A stretch of 37,271 nt of DNA, taken from the NCBI GenBank assembly GCA_025201705.1, contig MU616840.1, positions 1-37,271 on the forward strand, written 5' to 3'. Shown in pieces: positions 12,312 to 23,427 of the stretch (its first letter is position 1; every line of letters starts with the position of its first letter). The position numbers were made by a program, and so were the translations under genes. Under the pieces are notes generated by a model. That model was not told where the DNA came from. It saw only the letters and a list, made by a program, of their open reading frames with translations, and made no database searches. The stretch comes from Dissophora ornata (Eukaryota > Mortierellomycota > Mortierellomycetes > Mortierellales > Mortierellaceae).

Positions 12312-12548
12312 TCATTTCCTCGGGCTAGGGCGATGAGACTCACTGCGGGCTACAAACCTTTCCGTCAAGGGTACGCATATCGTCCCCGTCGGTTGCTCGA
12401 CTCCCTGCTTTTTGCAAATCACGATCGCACCGCGGAGTAGAGAGAGGAGTAAACCGTAACCGATGAACATCGGAGCAAATGCTCCATGATGACCAACAAC
12501 AACAAGCACCTTCAACGAAATGCCGATTATTCCTGCTTCTTGATGCAT
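12312..12548 (-). CDS. Doubtful two-helix membrane mini-protein ORF
   Basis: A 78-codon ATG-started frame encodes two hydrophobic segments, AGIIGISLKVLVVVG and FIGYGLLLSLLRGAIVI, followed by a basic tail. I recognise no family, the frame overlaps a second ATG-started ORF on the same strand (12618-12340), and no neighbouring exon joins it convincingly. It is listed because hydrophobic spacing of this kind is uncommon in random sequence, but chance is the more likely explanation. Confidence 0.15.
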   Translation of the reverse strand: MHQEAGIIGISLKVLVVVGHHGAFAPMFIGYGLLLSLLRGAIVICKKQGVEQPTGTICVPLTERFVARSESHRPSPRK

Positions 12549-13132
12549 TGGGGTGTTGAAGAAAGAGAGATGGATGATGGCCAGAGACGAATTCCAAAAA
12601 CTCGGAGGGGTTGGACATGGGCAGTAATTCTCGTTTCTCTTTTTGTCCCAGTTTACCGTCCTCTGATGTTTCTTTTTTTTTTTTCTATTATTCCCTTACG
12701 CTGGGTCCTGTATTTGCGCACGGACTTACCGGCCAACCCCGCCTCTCCGACTAAGATCACGTGTGAACTCTTGAGGATAGGCAAATCCGTAGAGGGAGAG
12801 AGGGAGAGAGAGAAAGTCAAAAGCTCCCTCCTTTTCTTTGGGCCGCATGCATGCATAAGAGTGTGTGGGCGATGGTGATATTCGAACTCGCCTTCTGTTC
12901 CCCTCGCTATTTTTTTTGTTTCGCCGTTTAAAGGAGAAGAAACACCAACATGAAAAAATAAAAATGAACCAATTGCAAGATCTCTTTGCTCTCTTTTTGT
13001 GCGCGGGTAAAAATGAGATGTCCTTTCTCCATTCATGCACTTTGGTGTTGGGCCGATGCATGTTGTGTTTTGGAGGTGACCCTGATCGGAGGCAAGGGCT
13101 ACAAACATATTGAGCAAAACGCATCATCACAA

Positions 13133-13145
13133 CCCCCCCCCCCCC
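13133..13145. repeat. C13 homopolymer
   Basis: Run of 13 C on the plus strand (G13 on minus) in the gene-poor region. Its length should be treated as uncertain. Confidence 0.85.
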
Positions 13146-14052
13146 TCGCATCTTCAGAAAACGCGTTAGCTCTCCAAATCGATCCGCGTCTGCATGATGT
13201 TCTCGCTGAACTTACTTTTTCGTATCACAACTTCAAAATAAACACGTTTCTCGCGCAACTTTTCAGTACCAATTACCGGACTTTGTATTCTAAACCAGCG
13301 CTTCTCCTTTTTTCAATCTTGTCTTTGTTGGGGACCAAGAAGACCACAACCCGTCCCAATGATGAGCAAGGGACATTGTTGTTGTTTTTGTTTCTGGTAA
13401 AGTTTCCATGAATAGGGGATAAAAAAATGATTTGGATCCTTTTTGAAGTTCAATTAAAAACACTCTCTGCGATAAAGCGACGCATCCATGATCTCTTATG
13501 ACTTCATACTTTTTTTTTCAGATTATCCGCGAGAGTGACAGTAAAAAACATGCATGCAGCTGGTGTGGCTCGATAGGCGGATTTTTAATAAGGGATTAGA
13601 AACGAAAATAAGGTGGAGCAGAAAATATATAATTGCGAACTCTTTGCGGACGCGAATATACGCGTATTTCTCGGTAAATGAAATCGAGCTGTGCTGACTG
13701 AAGTTCCTTCGATCTGCCTACGGGTCTAAACAATCGCTCAGTCTAAAAAAGCCTGATTAAAGCACCGATCAATAGGATATTAACAAGTGCCCGCATGCAG
13801 TGCTCATGCAGCCTCTTTCATTTTTTCTCTCCCATTTTACGTACAAGTGTTTTTTCCTTTTCTTTTTGGGCAACACCATCTTAAACTGCTGACAAAGCAG
13901 GAAACAGGACCGTCCGTTATGCAATACAGGTTTGGTGATATGCTCACGACGCGAACAACGACATGACAGGGTGGGCGTAAAAATCAACACGAGGTACCCT
14001 TAAGGAACAATTGAGGCGGTGCTGCTTTAATGTTGCCTCCCAGTATTTTATT

Positions 14053-15238
14053 TTAATGGCTCCGTGAGCCTTGGGTTGTACCGAACCTGGAGGACTCCGG
14101 AACGGAACTTCCGAAAGACGCCGCTCCGTCGAATCCGCTACCATACGCTTCTGGAGCGCCTCCATAAAGATCGTTCGCATTGCCAATAGGTTTCAGTTTC
14201 TGAATCTCGTAGAACGCCTTAGTAAAGAAAGGGCGGATTTCGTTGATCTCCATTAGACTAATGTTATCCATCTAGTATTTAGACGAAAAAGGAGAAGGAA
14301 AAGAAGAATGAACGCGCATGAGTACTTTAAATCCGTATGAGATAGATACGCAAAACAAAAAAAAACAAAAAAGAAAAGATCCGCGACTAGACCATGAACG
14401 TCTATGCTTTTGTTTTGTACCTGAAGATAGGTGAGGCCTAGTGCGGCAACACCCTGTCGTGCTTTGCTCTGTCTAGCTTCTCGAAGGTCCTTCAGTAGCG
14501 TTCGAACAGTATCTGCAGATGGAATGTCATCGCATGCACTAATCGCAGTCGCACGCCACGTACGCAACAGCAGGACGAATGTGTGTTTTAATCAGAGGTG
14601 CGGAGCAAATCCTGTAAATAATATTCTCAAGTTGCTTAGGCACGCCTCCGGTCAATTACGTTGACTCCTAGAATGTCTCTTACTTTTCGAGTAATATCTG
14701 TGCGGTTTCCATGTAATGGTATGGCAACGGACTGAACCGATCCTGCTCCTGTTCCTCCTTTAGCGACTTTTGTAATGACTCTAATGGAAGATGGTTCTCA
14801 AACTGTCAGACCCTTAAATGTAACCGGATCAGCTGCCCAGTGTCTTTTCATCTGCGGCCGCCGTCATACCAACTGTCATCCACTTTGGAGCCACAATGTT
14901 GCACTTCTGTTTCTTTTTCAATGTTATTGCCATCCACAGTGGAACTTTGTTCACTTGCAGGGGCTTTATGGTCGCTACTGTGCCCTACGAGAAGACATCG
15001 TGGCAATTGAAACAATAGATATCACAATTTAGCTCTTCTTATATCGAGTTCTCTCCATGCAGGCAGGAAGAAAATTCCAGTCTATCTTTTCTGTTCTAGT
15101 CGTTGTCGTCCTTACCCCAATCAATTCTAGATCCTGTTTGATGTCGATGGAGGCTGTAATCTGTATCGTCTCATTCTCAGCCAAGAATTCGATTTCAAGT
15201 GGCGTGAGTCCGTTTTTGAGATGCCTTGGTAGGGCCAT
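14053..15238 (-). CDS. PSF2: GINS complex subunit PSF2
   Basis: Minus-strand exons 15238-15116, 14984-14870, 14780-14684, 14538-14421 and 14271-14053 join in phase to 223 residues. PSF2 is one of four GINS subunits; GINS binds MCM and Cdc45 to form the CMG replicative helicase in the nucleus. Family landmarks come in order: LTPLEIEFLAENE at the N-terminus, DLELIGG, VPLWMAITLKKKQKC (exon 2), FSPLPYHYMETAQILLE (exon 3), SADTVRTLLKDLREAR (exon 4) and NISLMEINEIRPFF (exon 5). The spacing between the PLW and FSPLP blocks matches human PSF2, which fixed the exon 2/3 splice sites (GTATGA donor, CATTAG acceptor). The last 40 or so residues form a Gly/Ser-rich tail that makes it longer than the 185-residue human protein. 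It lies downstream of RPS3 on the same strand. Confidence 0.95.
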
Positions 15239-15489
15239 GTTGAGTATATGATGTTGGTTCGAATGGAATGAAGCTACTTATTCGCGTCTTTTTTGGCGCC
15301 CACTGCAACAGTAGCGATCTATGTGACTCTGTTTCATACGTGAAGTTCAAAACACAAACGCACAGCTATCAAATCCATGAGCAATTCAAGAGCTGCGATG
15401 CAGCAACGAGCAATCAGAGAACTGACACAGTATAGGAGGGGGTTTTCTGGTTTTTTATTATTCAAAACAGGCACATAAGGGCAAGTTTT
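15239..15489 (-). promoter_or_regulatory. PSF2 promoter and RPS3 3' end
   Basis: Only 251 bp separate the RPS3 stop codon from the PSF2 start, so the RPS3 3' UTR and the PSF2 promoter share this interval. I see no clear TATA box; the promoter assignment rests on position alone. Confidence 0.5.
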
Positions 15490-16713
15490 TTAAGCCTCAA
15501 CGGGGGCAACAGCGACGGGGGCAGCAACCTCCTCGCGAGACTCAGAGACGGGGGCGAGGATAGGGGCCTCCTCCTTGGGCTCCATGATGGTAACCATGTC
15601 GGGAAGAGGGGTCTTGGGGCCCATCTTGCCCTGGGGGTCCCAAGGCAACATGATCTTGACCTTGACACCCAAAACTCCCTGGCGCAACAGAACGTGGCGG
15701 ACGGCAGTGTCAACAAAGTCCTTGGTGGGCTGACCGGAGTGGATCATGAATCCGTCAACGAACTTCATGGCCTTGGCACGGGCACCACGGAGCTTGCCAG
15801 AGACGACAACCTCGCAACCCTTAGCACCAGACTCCATGATGTAACGGACAACACCGTAGCAAGCACGGCGGACGGCAACACCGTTAAGGAGCTTGTACTT
15901 GAGGGACTCGCACTGGGCAATAGCGCAGAGACCGCGGAAGGAAACCTTCTCGGCGTACAACTCGACGGTGTTCTCGGGGAACTTGAAACGCTTCTGGACC
16001 AAGGAGGTCAACTCGCGGATGCGGCGGCCCTGGAAACCGAGAATCTCCTGAGTCTGGGTGGCACGGATGATGATCTCAGTGCGGGCAGGGGTCACGCGAA
16101 CCTCAACGCCAGAGTAACCCTCAGCAGCGAGCTCGCGCTGGAAGAACTCGTTCAACTCGGCGTAGAAAACACCATCGGCAACGAACTATAGAAATGGTAT
16201 ATATAATATGCGGTAAGTGTACAATCCAAGAGGTGCAGTTTTTTGTTGTTATTTTGAATCAGCAAAACCCTAGTCGATAGTCGATTCACTTCCGCTTTCT
16301 GATTGCCAAATAGCCTCCTTTTTTGTTCCATCGCAGAGAATCAGAGTTTGTTCATCTAACAGCAAGCAACTGAGGGGATCCCACCCACTCTTGAGAATTG
16401 GATGAACATGAATGATCATGATGTCGAGATTGTCTACTTGTCTGCCTCGGTGATCGCGAATCAGGTTCCAGCAGTTGAAGTGAGTATATTCCTGTGAATT
16501 GAGGGACAGTCGCACATAGCCCTTGTTGGATCATTGAAGCCCAAGCAGGTTCAGAATCATACAATTGGCTCTCCTTGTCAATGATCCGATGGCTGTTGCA
16601 CTTGCTCCAACTGTCCACTGTGTCCCTCCTGTCTCTAAGCCTCGCTCTGAGTCTCCCAGAAAGGCGTAAGAGGAACTTGCCTTTCTCTTCTTGCTAATCT
16701 GAGCGGAGGCCAT
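15490..16713 (-). CDS. RPS3: 40S ribosomal protein S3 (uS3)
   Basis: Exon 1 (16713-16681, 11 codons, [11 protein letters not shown]) and exon 2 (16185-15490) give 242 residues, the normal eukaryotic length. uS3 sits at the mRNA entry channel of the small subunit. Exon 2 starts with [15 protein letters not shown] and continues through the type-2 KH domain (loop [12 protein letters not shown], residues about 59-70) to the C-terminal domain ([15 protein letters not shown]) and an acidic/Ala/Pro tail. The KH loop reads GFQG where human uS3 has GEKG, so it still fits GxxG. The intron uses a GC donor (AAG then GCAAGT) and an ATAG acceptor; no GT donor restores the invariant KRK-FVADG junction. Codon use is strongly biased (GTC, AAG, CTC), as expected for a highly expressed gene. 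Confidence 0.98.
16186..16680 (-). other. GC-AG intron of RPS3
   Basis: A 495-nt intron directly after codon 11, with 5' site AAAG/GCAAGT and 3' site TTTCTATAG. The donor otherwise matches the extended consensus, as GC donors usually do. Long first introns in ribosomal protein genes often carry regulatory elements or snoRNAs. I found no convincing snoRNA (see rejected items). Confidence 0.92.
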
Positions 16714-16997
16714 GTTGATCAAGTGATGAGATGTGGAGGAAAGAGAGAGATTTCACGTTTCAAAGCACTGATGTTTATTTATCCCGTCCACTCTCTCAAT
16801 CTCGACCCAAAAAAATTTTCGGATTGAAATGTGGCTTGGCTCAAAAAAGAAGGTCTGTCTTGGGCTACTGGGCTCGCGGCCCTACCGCGCTTTATTTTGC
16901 AGGTGCGAGGTGTAGGTGTGTCAAAAACTCTACGTCTTGGCTTCGCGTGCTGTATATAAAAAATAAACATAGTAAACTGCCTTTCCTCCCCCCTATC
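16714..16997 (-). promoter_or_regulatory. RPS3 promoter region and PP2A scaffold 3' end
   Basis: A 284-bp gap between the PP2A scaffold stop and the RPS3 start. On the minus strand a TATA-like GATAAATAAA (16774-16783) lies about 60-70 bp before the RPS3 ATG, followed by a CT-rich leader ending in CATCACTTGATCAAC. Assignment is by position and motif only. Confidence 0.55.
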
Positions 16998-19595
16998 TTA
17001 CTGCACCGCCAAGAGAGCCTTCTGTGAAAAGAACCGGACGTCGTTGTCAGTGTCCTGGCTGAGTTTTACGAGGGCAGGCTTAAGCTGCTGGTCAACCAGT
17101 GGTTTTGTGTCCGAGTTCTGCGAGAGCACTGGAATCAGTGCTTCTATCGACTTGGCGACATTGAAGCGGATGTTGGGGATGGGATCCGAAACCAAGTTGG
17201 TGACTGTAGGGAGGATAAAGTCGCGGATCACTTCAGGTGTTACAGCTGATGCCATGGCCTATCGCGACATGAATAAGATGAAGAATTATCAGACACAAGT
17301 TCTGCGGATATGAGGATATGAGGATATTGCCTCATGAAAAGGGACTACTTAAGGTACATACCGTGATGGCGAAGATGGTGGTCATCCTGTACAGATAGTT
17401 AGGGTGAGTGCCCATGGCAAGAACCTTGGGGATGATGGTCTGCTTTGCCCAGTCAACGCCAAAGACTTCAGTCAGCTTGCGCAGGTTGACTGTGGCCGCC
17501 TCACGGATCGAAAAGACGCTGTCTCCCAACCATGACATGCATAGAGCACCCAACTTCTCGTCGAAAAACTGCACACCCAACTGAGTCGCAAGCAGGGGGA
17601 TATAATCGATGATGGCCAGTCGAACACGCCATTGCTTATCCTCTGCCAACTCGACAATAGCAGGTAGCAACGATTGTGAGAGAAGTTCGATCCCGATGAC
17701 CTCGTTAACAGTCTCAAGCTTCGAGATAATATTGAGACGCACGTCTGGGAACTCATCCTTGAGCAACTGCAGGAAAAGGGGGAGGAGGTGCTCCGTCGTG
17801 GCCTCCTTGCCAAGAATGGGCGCCAACCCGCTGATTTGCATAGCCAGTGCAGCACGGACGTGTTGGGAAGTGTCGGTCACCAAATCCTTGACGCAAGGCA
17901 AGATATAGCTCAAAATCGTCTCCTTATCCACCAACTGAGCGAATCCTGCAAGTGTAGGCGTATATCAATAATGACAAGCTGGTAAGTATTCTATCAAGAC
18001 ATACTTTCATGCAAATGAATGGTAAAAGCTCGCGGCAATAACAACCCGGTACCTGGCACCTGTCCAGCTGCGGCAGTGCGGACCTCAGCTTCGTTGTCCT
18101 TCAATAAGCGCACAAATGCGACTACCAAATCTTCACGAGTAACGCCCTCGCCCACAGCTTTGCTGAGCTATAGTCAAAAGGACACGTGCTTGTTAGATAC
18201 ACGGCTTATTACGGCGGACTTTCCAATTAAAGCAGAGACCTGCAGCTTACCTTGACAAAGTTGTCAGCAAGCATATAACGGACTCTCCATGACTTGTCAG
18301 CAACCATTGCTTTAAGTGGCTGCAGGAAGTAGGTCTTGCATTCTTCAGGCGAGAGCTCCTCCGCGATCGCCACAAGGTCAGTCACGGTCAACAGTCTCAC
18401 AGAATCCTGCTCGTCCTGAGCCAGCTTGTTGAACAGGGGAATGAGAGATGAAATGAGGTGTTCCTTGCCAACCTTCTTGGCAAACGCCTATGATACGAGA
18501 TGGGCAGCAGCTAGCAGTGAGCATCACAGGCATTACTATTAAAAGCCGACTCATATTATGTAGCAATCACTCTTACACCAAGATGTGTTGCAGCGGCGCG
18601 GCGAACCATGGGTGTGTCATCCATACAGAGCTGTCCAAAGGCCCTAACAAACGAACAGGCCATATAATCCATACCAGTGAGTGACCTCAAGTAGCACCTC
18701 AAGTAGCACCTCAAGCAGCACCACGATTAGGACCCCCAAGACATTTATGACATATAACATACTTGCGCATATCTTCTTGAGTCGCTGGTAGAGCCAAAGA
18801 GTAGCCGGCAGCATAAAGTCCTGTGGCACTGGTACGGCTTGTGAACCAGTCTCCCAGGCTCAGGCGTTTCAACAGCGGGGTGTAGAATTGCTCCAGCTGG
18901 GATTGACTCAAAACAGGGCAGATCTTGTTGAGCGACTCGACTGCCTAAGCTCGGAGAAGAAAACACGCGAACGGAGAGGGGATGTGTGATGCAGAGCGTG
19001 ATTAGTACTCCTTTTTTTCAAATTACTATCGCGGTGCACCCCCTACTATTGCAGGCGCTTTCTTTACAGAGAAGTAATCGAGAGAGCACACCATTCCCAC
19101 CCGTCTTGCATACCTTGTCGCGAACCATGGTCTCTTCCACAGCGGCAAGGTTCTCCAATGGTGGCAGGAGAATGTGCGCAAACTGGGCGCCACCGATATA
19201 CTCGACAAAGTCTCCCAGCTCTCCTGCCAAGGTCACGAGAACCTCGTCCTCATCATCGATAGACTCTGTTATGGAAAGCAAGGCATGGTAGAGTAAGCGC
19301 CCATTGACAGGGAGGGGGAAAGTCAAACGTCAGCATAGCATCTGTAGAGCCCAATTGACTTGGTATCATACGAGCAATAATGATATTACGCTCTTCCGCC
19401 CACTCTCGCCCTATGCCGGCACTATTATATCATACCATCAAGAAAGGGAATCAGCTCATCTCGGGCACGCTGTGGTCCGAGGGCAAGCGCGATGGTGTTT
19501 AGTCGCTTGATGGCATTGAGTCTCAGACTGACATCGTCGTGTCTGAGTTCGTCAATGAGGATGGCAATAGGATACAGCTCGACCTCTGGATTCAT
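16998..19595 (-). CDS. TPD3: PP2A 65-kDa regulatory (scaffold) subunit A
   Basis: Eight minus-strand exons join in phase to 585 residues: 19595-19436, 19265-19114, 18944-18763, 18643-18577, 18487-18251, 18167-18053, 17945-17362 and 17258-16998. The length matches human PR65 (589) and is below yeast Tpd3 (635). The product is HEAT repeats from end to end (the family has 15), which scaffold the catalytic C and regulatory B subunits of protein phosphatase 2A. Recognisable blocks are [20 protein letters not shown] at the N-terminus, [59 protein letters not shown] and [16 protein letters not shown] at the end. The WRVR loops at matching repeat positions are typical. It is head-to-head with the WNK-type kinase gene. 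Confidence 0.97.
18684..18719. repeat. 12-bp minisatellite, three copies
   Basis: ACCTCAAGTAGC occurs twice perfectly and a third time with one change, inside intron 3 of the PP2A scaffold gene, clear of its splice sites. Confidence 0.9.
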
Positions 19596-20451
19596 TGTGC
19601 GGTCGCTATGTGTAATTTAATAACAATTGGATCAGGGGAAGAAGGAAGGCGGCCGAAAGTGATAGATTGATTCAGATCGAGGAGAGAAGGGGTGTGTGTG
19701 CGTTAGAAGTGATCAGGCACCGTTGAAGAAATGCTCTACATCCATCGGCACACGGTTTGCATCCAGACCACGCGCGACACGTGAGGAGAGGACGTCACAT
19801 TTTTTTAAAAAACGTGATCGCGTTTGAAAACTGGTGCTGTCGAAGTTACGCGTTGGTGGGATGTGGTCTGCGGCTCATACTCGGTTATCCATGCGACAAC
19901 CTGGGGAGCATTTAGCACGAGAGCGGCAAGCGCGAAAAGAAAGTCGACGCGAGCTACTTGAGACGTGTCATTGAAGCGCATAGGCCATGACTCCAGGGTG
20001 CCAGAGCATTCTTCACGCCAGTTTATCACGACAGAATGATCTATACGATCATGGATGGATGGATGTAAGACGCATGACCAGCATGTCAAATCTGTAGAGC
20101 ATGAGCCATATTTCGCATCGACCGGACATTTCATTTTTCATTTCGAAACGACATGTATCGGAGGTACAAGGTCTGCGTGAATACGCGTGCGACGTTCACC
20201 TCCCCACACATGCATGTTCCTGAATTTTTTTTTTTTGTGCAAAGCCTCTTTGCTGTGATAAACATTTTTTTTTTTTTTTTTCCAAGGATAAAAAAATAAT
20301 TTTTTTCTCGTGCCCACTGTTGTACTTCCGACTACTGTCTCCACTCTCGGATTTCGACTACCTCACACCAACTCGATCCCCAGATTCATCCTCTTCGACA
20401 TTAGCCATCATCCCAGCCAACGTGATTCCCATCTATTCGCAGCTGCCCGCC
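19596..20451. promoter_or_regulatory. Divergent promoter region, PP2A scaffold / WNK-type kinase
   Basis: 856 bp lie between the start codons of two divergently transcribed genes and should contain both promoters. The centre holds T12 (20225-20236) and T17 (20265-20281) runs of the kind that exclude nucleosomes; on the kinase side a CT-rich stretch follows to the ATG. I see no strong TATA box on either strand. Open frames here lack family similarity. Confidence 0.7.
20265..20281. repeat. T17 homopolymer
   Basis: Second of two poly-T runs in the divergent promoter, about 170 bp before the WNK start codon. Confidence 0.9.
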
Positions 20452-23427
20452 ATGCCAGACCCAGTATCACGGAGTGTCTCTGAAGGATCGACCCTGGAGG
20501 ACGAGCCTGAGCGCAACTTTTCTTCATTCGGTAAGTCACCCCAGCTTACTATGAGATAAAAGGCCATTCTACGTTTCTTGTGCCTACATGGATCTCATGT
20601 GCGCCAGTCCCCTCCCATCAAAACCAACGCATCCCAGACCAACCTTCGTCTCCTATTCACGTGTTATCTATGCTTAACATCTCGTAGCGGAGTACATCGA
20701 TCACTCAAAAAACGAAACAGAAAAGGTCGTCGAAGTCAGTCCCAACGGTCGATATGCAAAGGTATGCTGCAGGAAATATGTGATCCAAGCAAAGTTGAGG
20801 CACGGAGCATTGCATTAGGGATGGAAAATGAGTTTCGGGGTTACTGAAGAAGAGAAAACGGACCGGGCAGCACAACTTTTGTATCTTCTACTCTTTCGTC
20901 AGCCGTGCCCACCCGCCCACAGACTAGACCACCCTCAATCCTCTGCATGCTCGATTCGTTCTACCTTGGGACAAACGAACTGCATGCACTATACCCTTGA
21001 GTCAACAGTCCTATCTACATATTTACCCAGCCAAAGCAACGGCAGGAGAGCAGGACAACATGAGCGGGAGGATCCCATGTCCCTATGTCATTCGACATAA
21101 AAAGGCTGGTCTGCCCGGCTTGATTCGAAAGAAGAAAAAAGAAAGAGGAGGGAAAACAAGGAGCTCCATGCTCTTTTGTTGACTTTGCTTGTGCAACAAC
21201 TCCCCTCGCAGGACAGGAAGGCTAAAAAAAAAAAAAAAAAAAAAAAAAATGCCTCATATGAACTGAAGTGTATTTAAAAAAATTAAATATCATGGAAAAA
21301 GAAGGCTAACAATATTTACGCTTTGGTTATTTTCTTTGGATGTCACCCTCGTCATACCTGCAGCTAAACTCTGTTCTTGGGAAGGGCGCTTACAAGATTG
21401 TGTACAAAGGCATTGACCGTGAGGAAGGCTACGAGGTTGCTTGGAATTGTTTCCAGACCACAAAACAAGAGTATGCAGAGCTGTCACAGGAGGTCGAGAT
21501 CCTGAAACGAGTGCGTCACCCCAACATCATCAACTTTCACGACTGCTGGTACAGCAACACAGAATTCATTTTTATCACCGAGCTCATGACATCGGGCACT
21601 TTGAGAGAGTAGGTTTGACCACTGCAAACATCTTAGAGAATGTGATCAAAGTCTCTTGGAGAAAATGCTGACAAACACGTTTACTCTATCTCTGATCTTG
21701 CTGCTATGTCATAGATATATCCGCAAATTGCAATCCCCTAATCTCAAGGTCATCAAGCGCTGGTGCAGACAAATTCTGAAGGGACTCATTTACCTTCACT
21801 CGTATGACCCGCCAATTATTCACCGCGACATCAAATGCGACAACATTTTCATCAATGGAGCTCATGGTGAAGTCAAGATTGGCGATATGGGGACGGCCAA
21901 GATGAAGATTGGCAAAAAGTACACTGTCATTGGTAAGCTTGTGCAACGTTCTTGACCAGATATGGTTAAATGTCGAGTGTAGCACCTGCTATAACACATA
22001 TCGTCTTGGTCAATTTCACACGTCAAATTTAGGCACCCCTGAGTTCATGGCACCTGAGATGTACGAGGAGAAAGGATACAACGAAAAAGTCGACATTTAT
22101 GCCTTCGGAATGTGTTTGCTGGAGATGGTCACTGGTGATTATCCATACAATGAATGCAAAAACGCCGCACAGATTTATAAAAAAGTCTCACAGGTAAAGC
22201 GGATGCTCTTTAACAAAGTCGAAAAGAACATAGTACCTTTGCTTAGCTTGCTTAACAACATTGCCTTTCGACGTTTTGACTAAACTTTGTTTGTTTGTTT
22301 GTTGATTAGGGACTTAAACCAGAGTGTTTGAGCAGGATTGTCGACACCGAAATTTTGAGCCTGATACAACACTGTCTTGCTCCTGAACACGAGAGGTGAG
22401 GGCATATGCCACCACGAATATACATGTACAGGATGCATGGAGTGGCGAACTGTTTGTTTACTTTTTTTTCGACCAGATATTCGGCTCAGGAGGCGATCGA
22501 AGATCCATTTTTAGGGGTAGAACCAGAAGTTGTTGTCCAATCGACGAATGAAGCAAAAAACCACCTGACGCTTCAGGTTGTTTTTAAGGGCCTGGACAAG
22601 CTGTCGGTCAAGTTTGAATTTAATGCCGATACCGACACAGCAGAAGAGGTCGTAAATGAGATGGTACGAGATCTCAAGCGCTGTTATTTGTGTTAGTATG
22701 GGTCTCACTGGAGTTAGATCGATGGTGCTAATTACACCTGCACTTTTTAAATATTGAAATGTAGATTGAAGAGCAAGTTCTTCATCAAAAATACCAGAGA
22801 ATCATCACGCACGACATTAACCGGATATTACGCGAGCTGGCGGGAACAACCGACAAGAAGGATACTGCGGGACTTACGCCGTCGTCACCCATGATGATCA
22901 ACTACAGTCATGCCCATGGAAACGTGTCGCATCTGACGCTCGATACTATCGTCAGCCCAACACCATTGGCAAGGACCGCCAGTAATCTGAGCCGCAAGAA
23001 CTCGAACCCGGACTGGGGCGTTGAGGAAGAGTTTCCATTCAAAGGTATGTTATGACCCTGCGTCGCATGAGTTGTTTCAGACCTTTGGATTGTTTGTGAT
23101 GACTAGAAGAGGTTACTCATGTTTGCAATTGTCTTTCCCCTTTGATCTTTAGAGTATAGCATGGATGCACCTATCGAGGATTTGGTGAATGACACCGCCA
23201 TGGCGTACCATCGCGGGCCGGATAAGGCCAATGAATGGCTTGCTAAACTCAAGAACCAGGATATCATGACAATTGGGGATTTGAAGGACTTGCAGGACTC
23301 TGACTGGGCTGGATTCGACCTGACAGTGTTTGCGTCAAGAGCATTGAGGAATCGACTGATTGGGAAACGACCCAATATCTTGAGCAGGAATTCCTCGAGT
23401 GGCACGACTACCGACAATGAACTTTAA
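20452..23427 (+). CDS. WNK-type (with-no-lysine) serine/threonine protein kinase
   Basis: Nine exons give 534 residues, all junctions in phase: 20452-20530, 20688-20761, 21364-21608, 21715-21932, 22033-22193, 22310-22395, 22477-22663, 22765-23044 and 23153-23427. The glycine loop reads [11 protein letters not shown] and strand beta-3 VAWNCF; the usual beta-3 lysine is Cys80 and the likely catalytic lysine is Lys62 inside the loop, the defining WNK feature. HRDIKCDN is at 169-176, DMG at 190-192 and GTPEFMAPE follows. An OSR1_C-like autoregulatory module ([19 protein letters not shown]) starts near residue 318. A further helical domain occupies about 447-518. WNK kinases sense chloride and osmotic conditions and activate SPAK/OSR1-type kinases in animals; the fungal role is inferred. 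ATG 20452 is the first Met in frame. Confidence 0.95.
21224..21249. repeat. A26 homopolymer
   Basis: 26 consecutive A within the 602-nt second intron of the WNK-type kinase, the longest homopolymer in the window. Confidence 0.9.

Larger units (their letters stand above)
7838..14052. other. 6.2-kb gene-poor intergenic region
   Basis: The left edge should hold the promoter of the Ran1-like kinase, with a TATTTATT-like element on the minus strand near 7966 and a GT repeat at 7916-7930. The right edge holds the PSF2 3' end. Between them I find no open frame with recognisable family sequence or a consistent exon chain. The interval holds pentanucleotide, tetranucleotide and poly-C tracts, one two-helix mini-ORF (12312-12548) and one block open in several frames (10673-11050). 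It may hold non-coding transcripts or old element remnants that I cannot identify by eye. Confidence 0.5.

Noticed and set aside
12725..12775. Minus-strand VILVGEAGLAGKS, resembling a GTPase P-loop next to a GTAAGT donor
   Set aside because: Spacing is wrong for GxxxxGK[ST] (five residues between the glycines), the lysine and serine codons lie inside the would-be intron, and no other GTPase motif is found nearby.
15245..15275. GGTTCGAATGG, resembling a tRNA B box
   Set aside because: No A box or cloverleaf can be drawn around it, and it lies in the PSF2 promoter interval.
16330..16430. Possible C/D-box snoRNA in the RPS3 intron (ATGATCA ... CTGA on the minus strand)
   Set aside because: The C box has a mismatch in a critical position and the flanks do not form a terminal stem.
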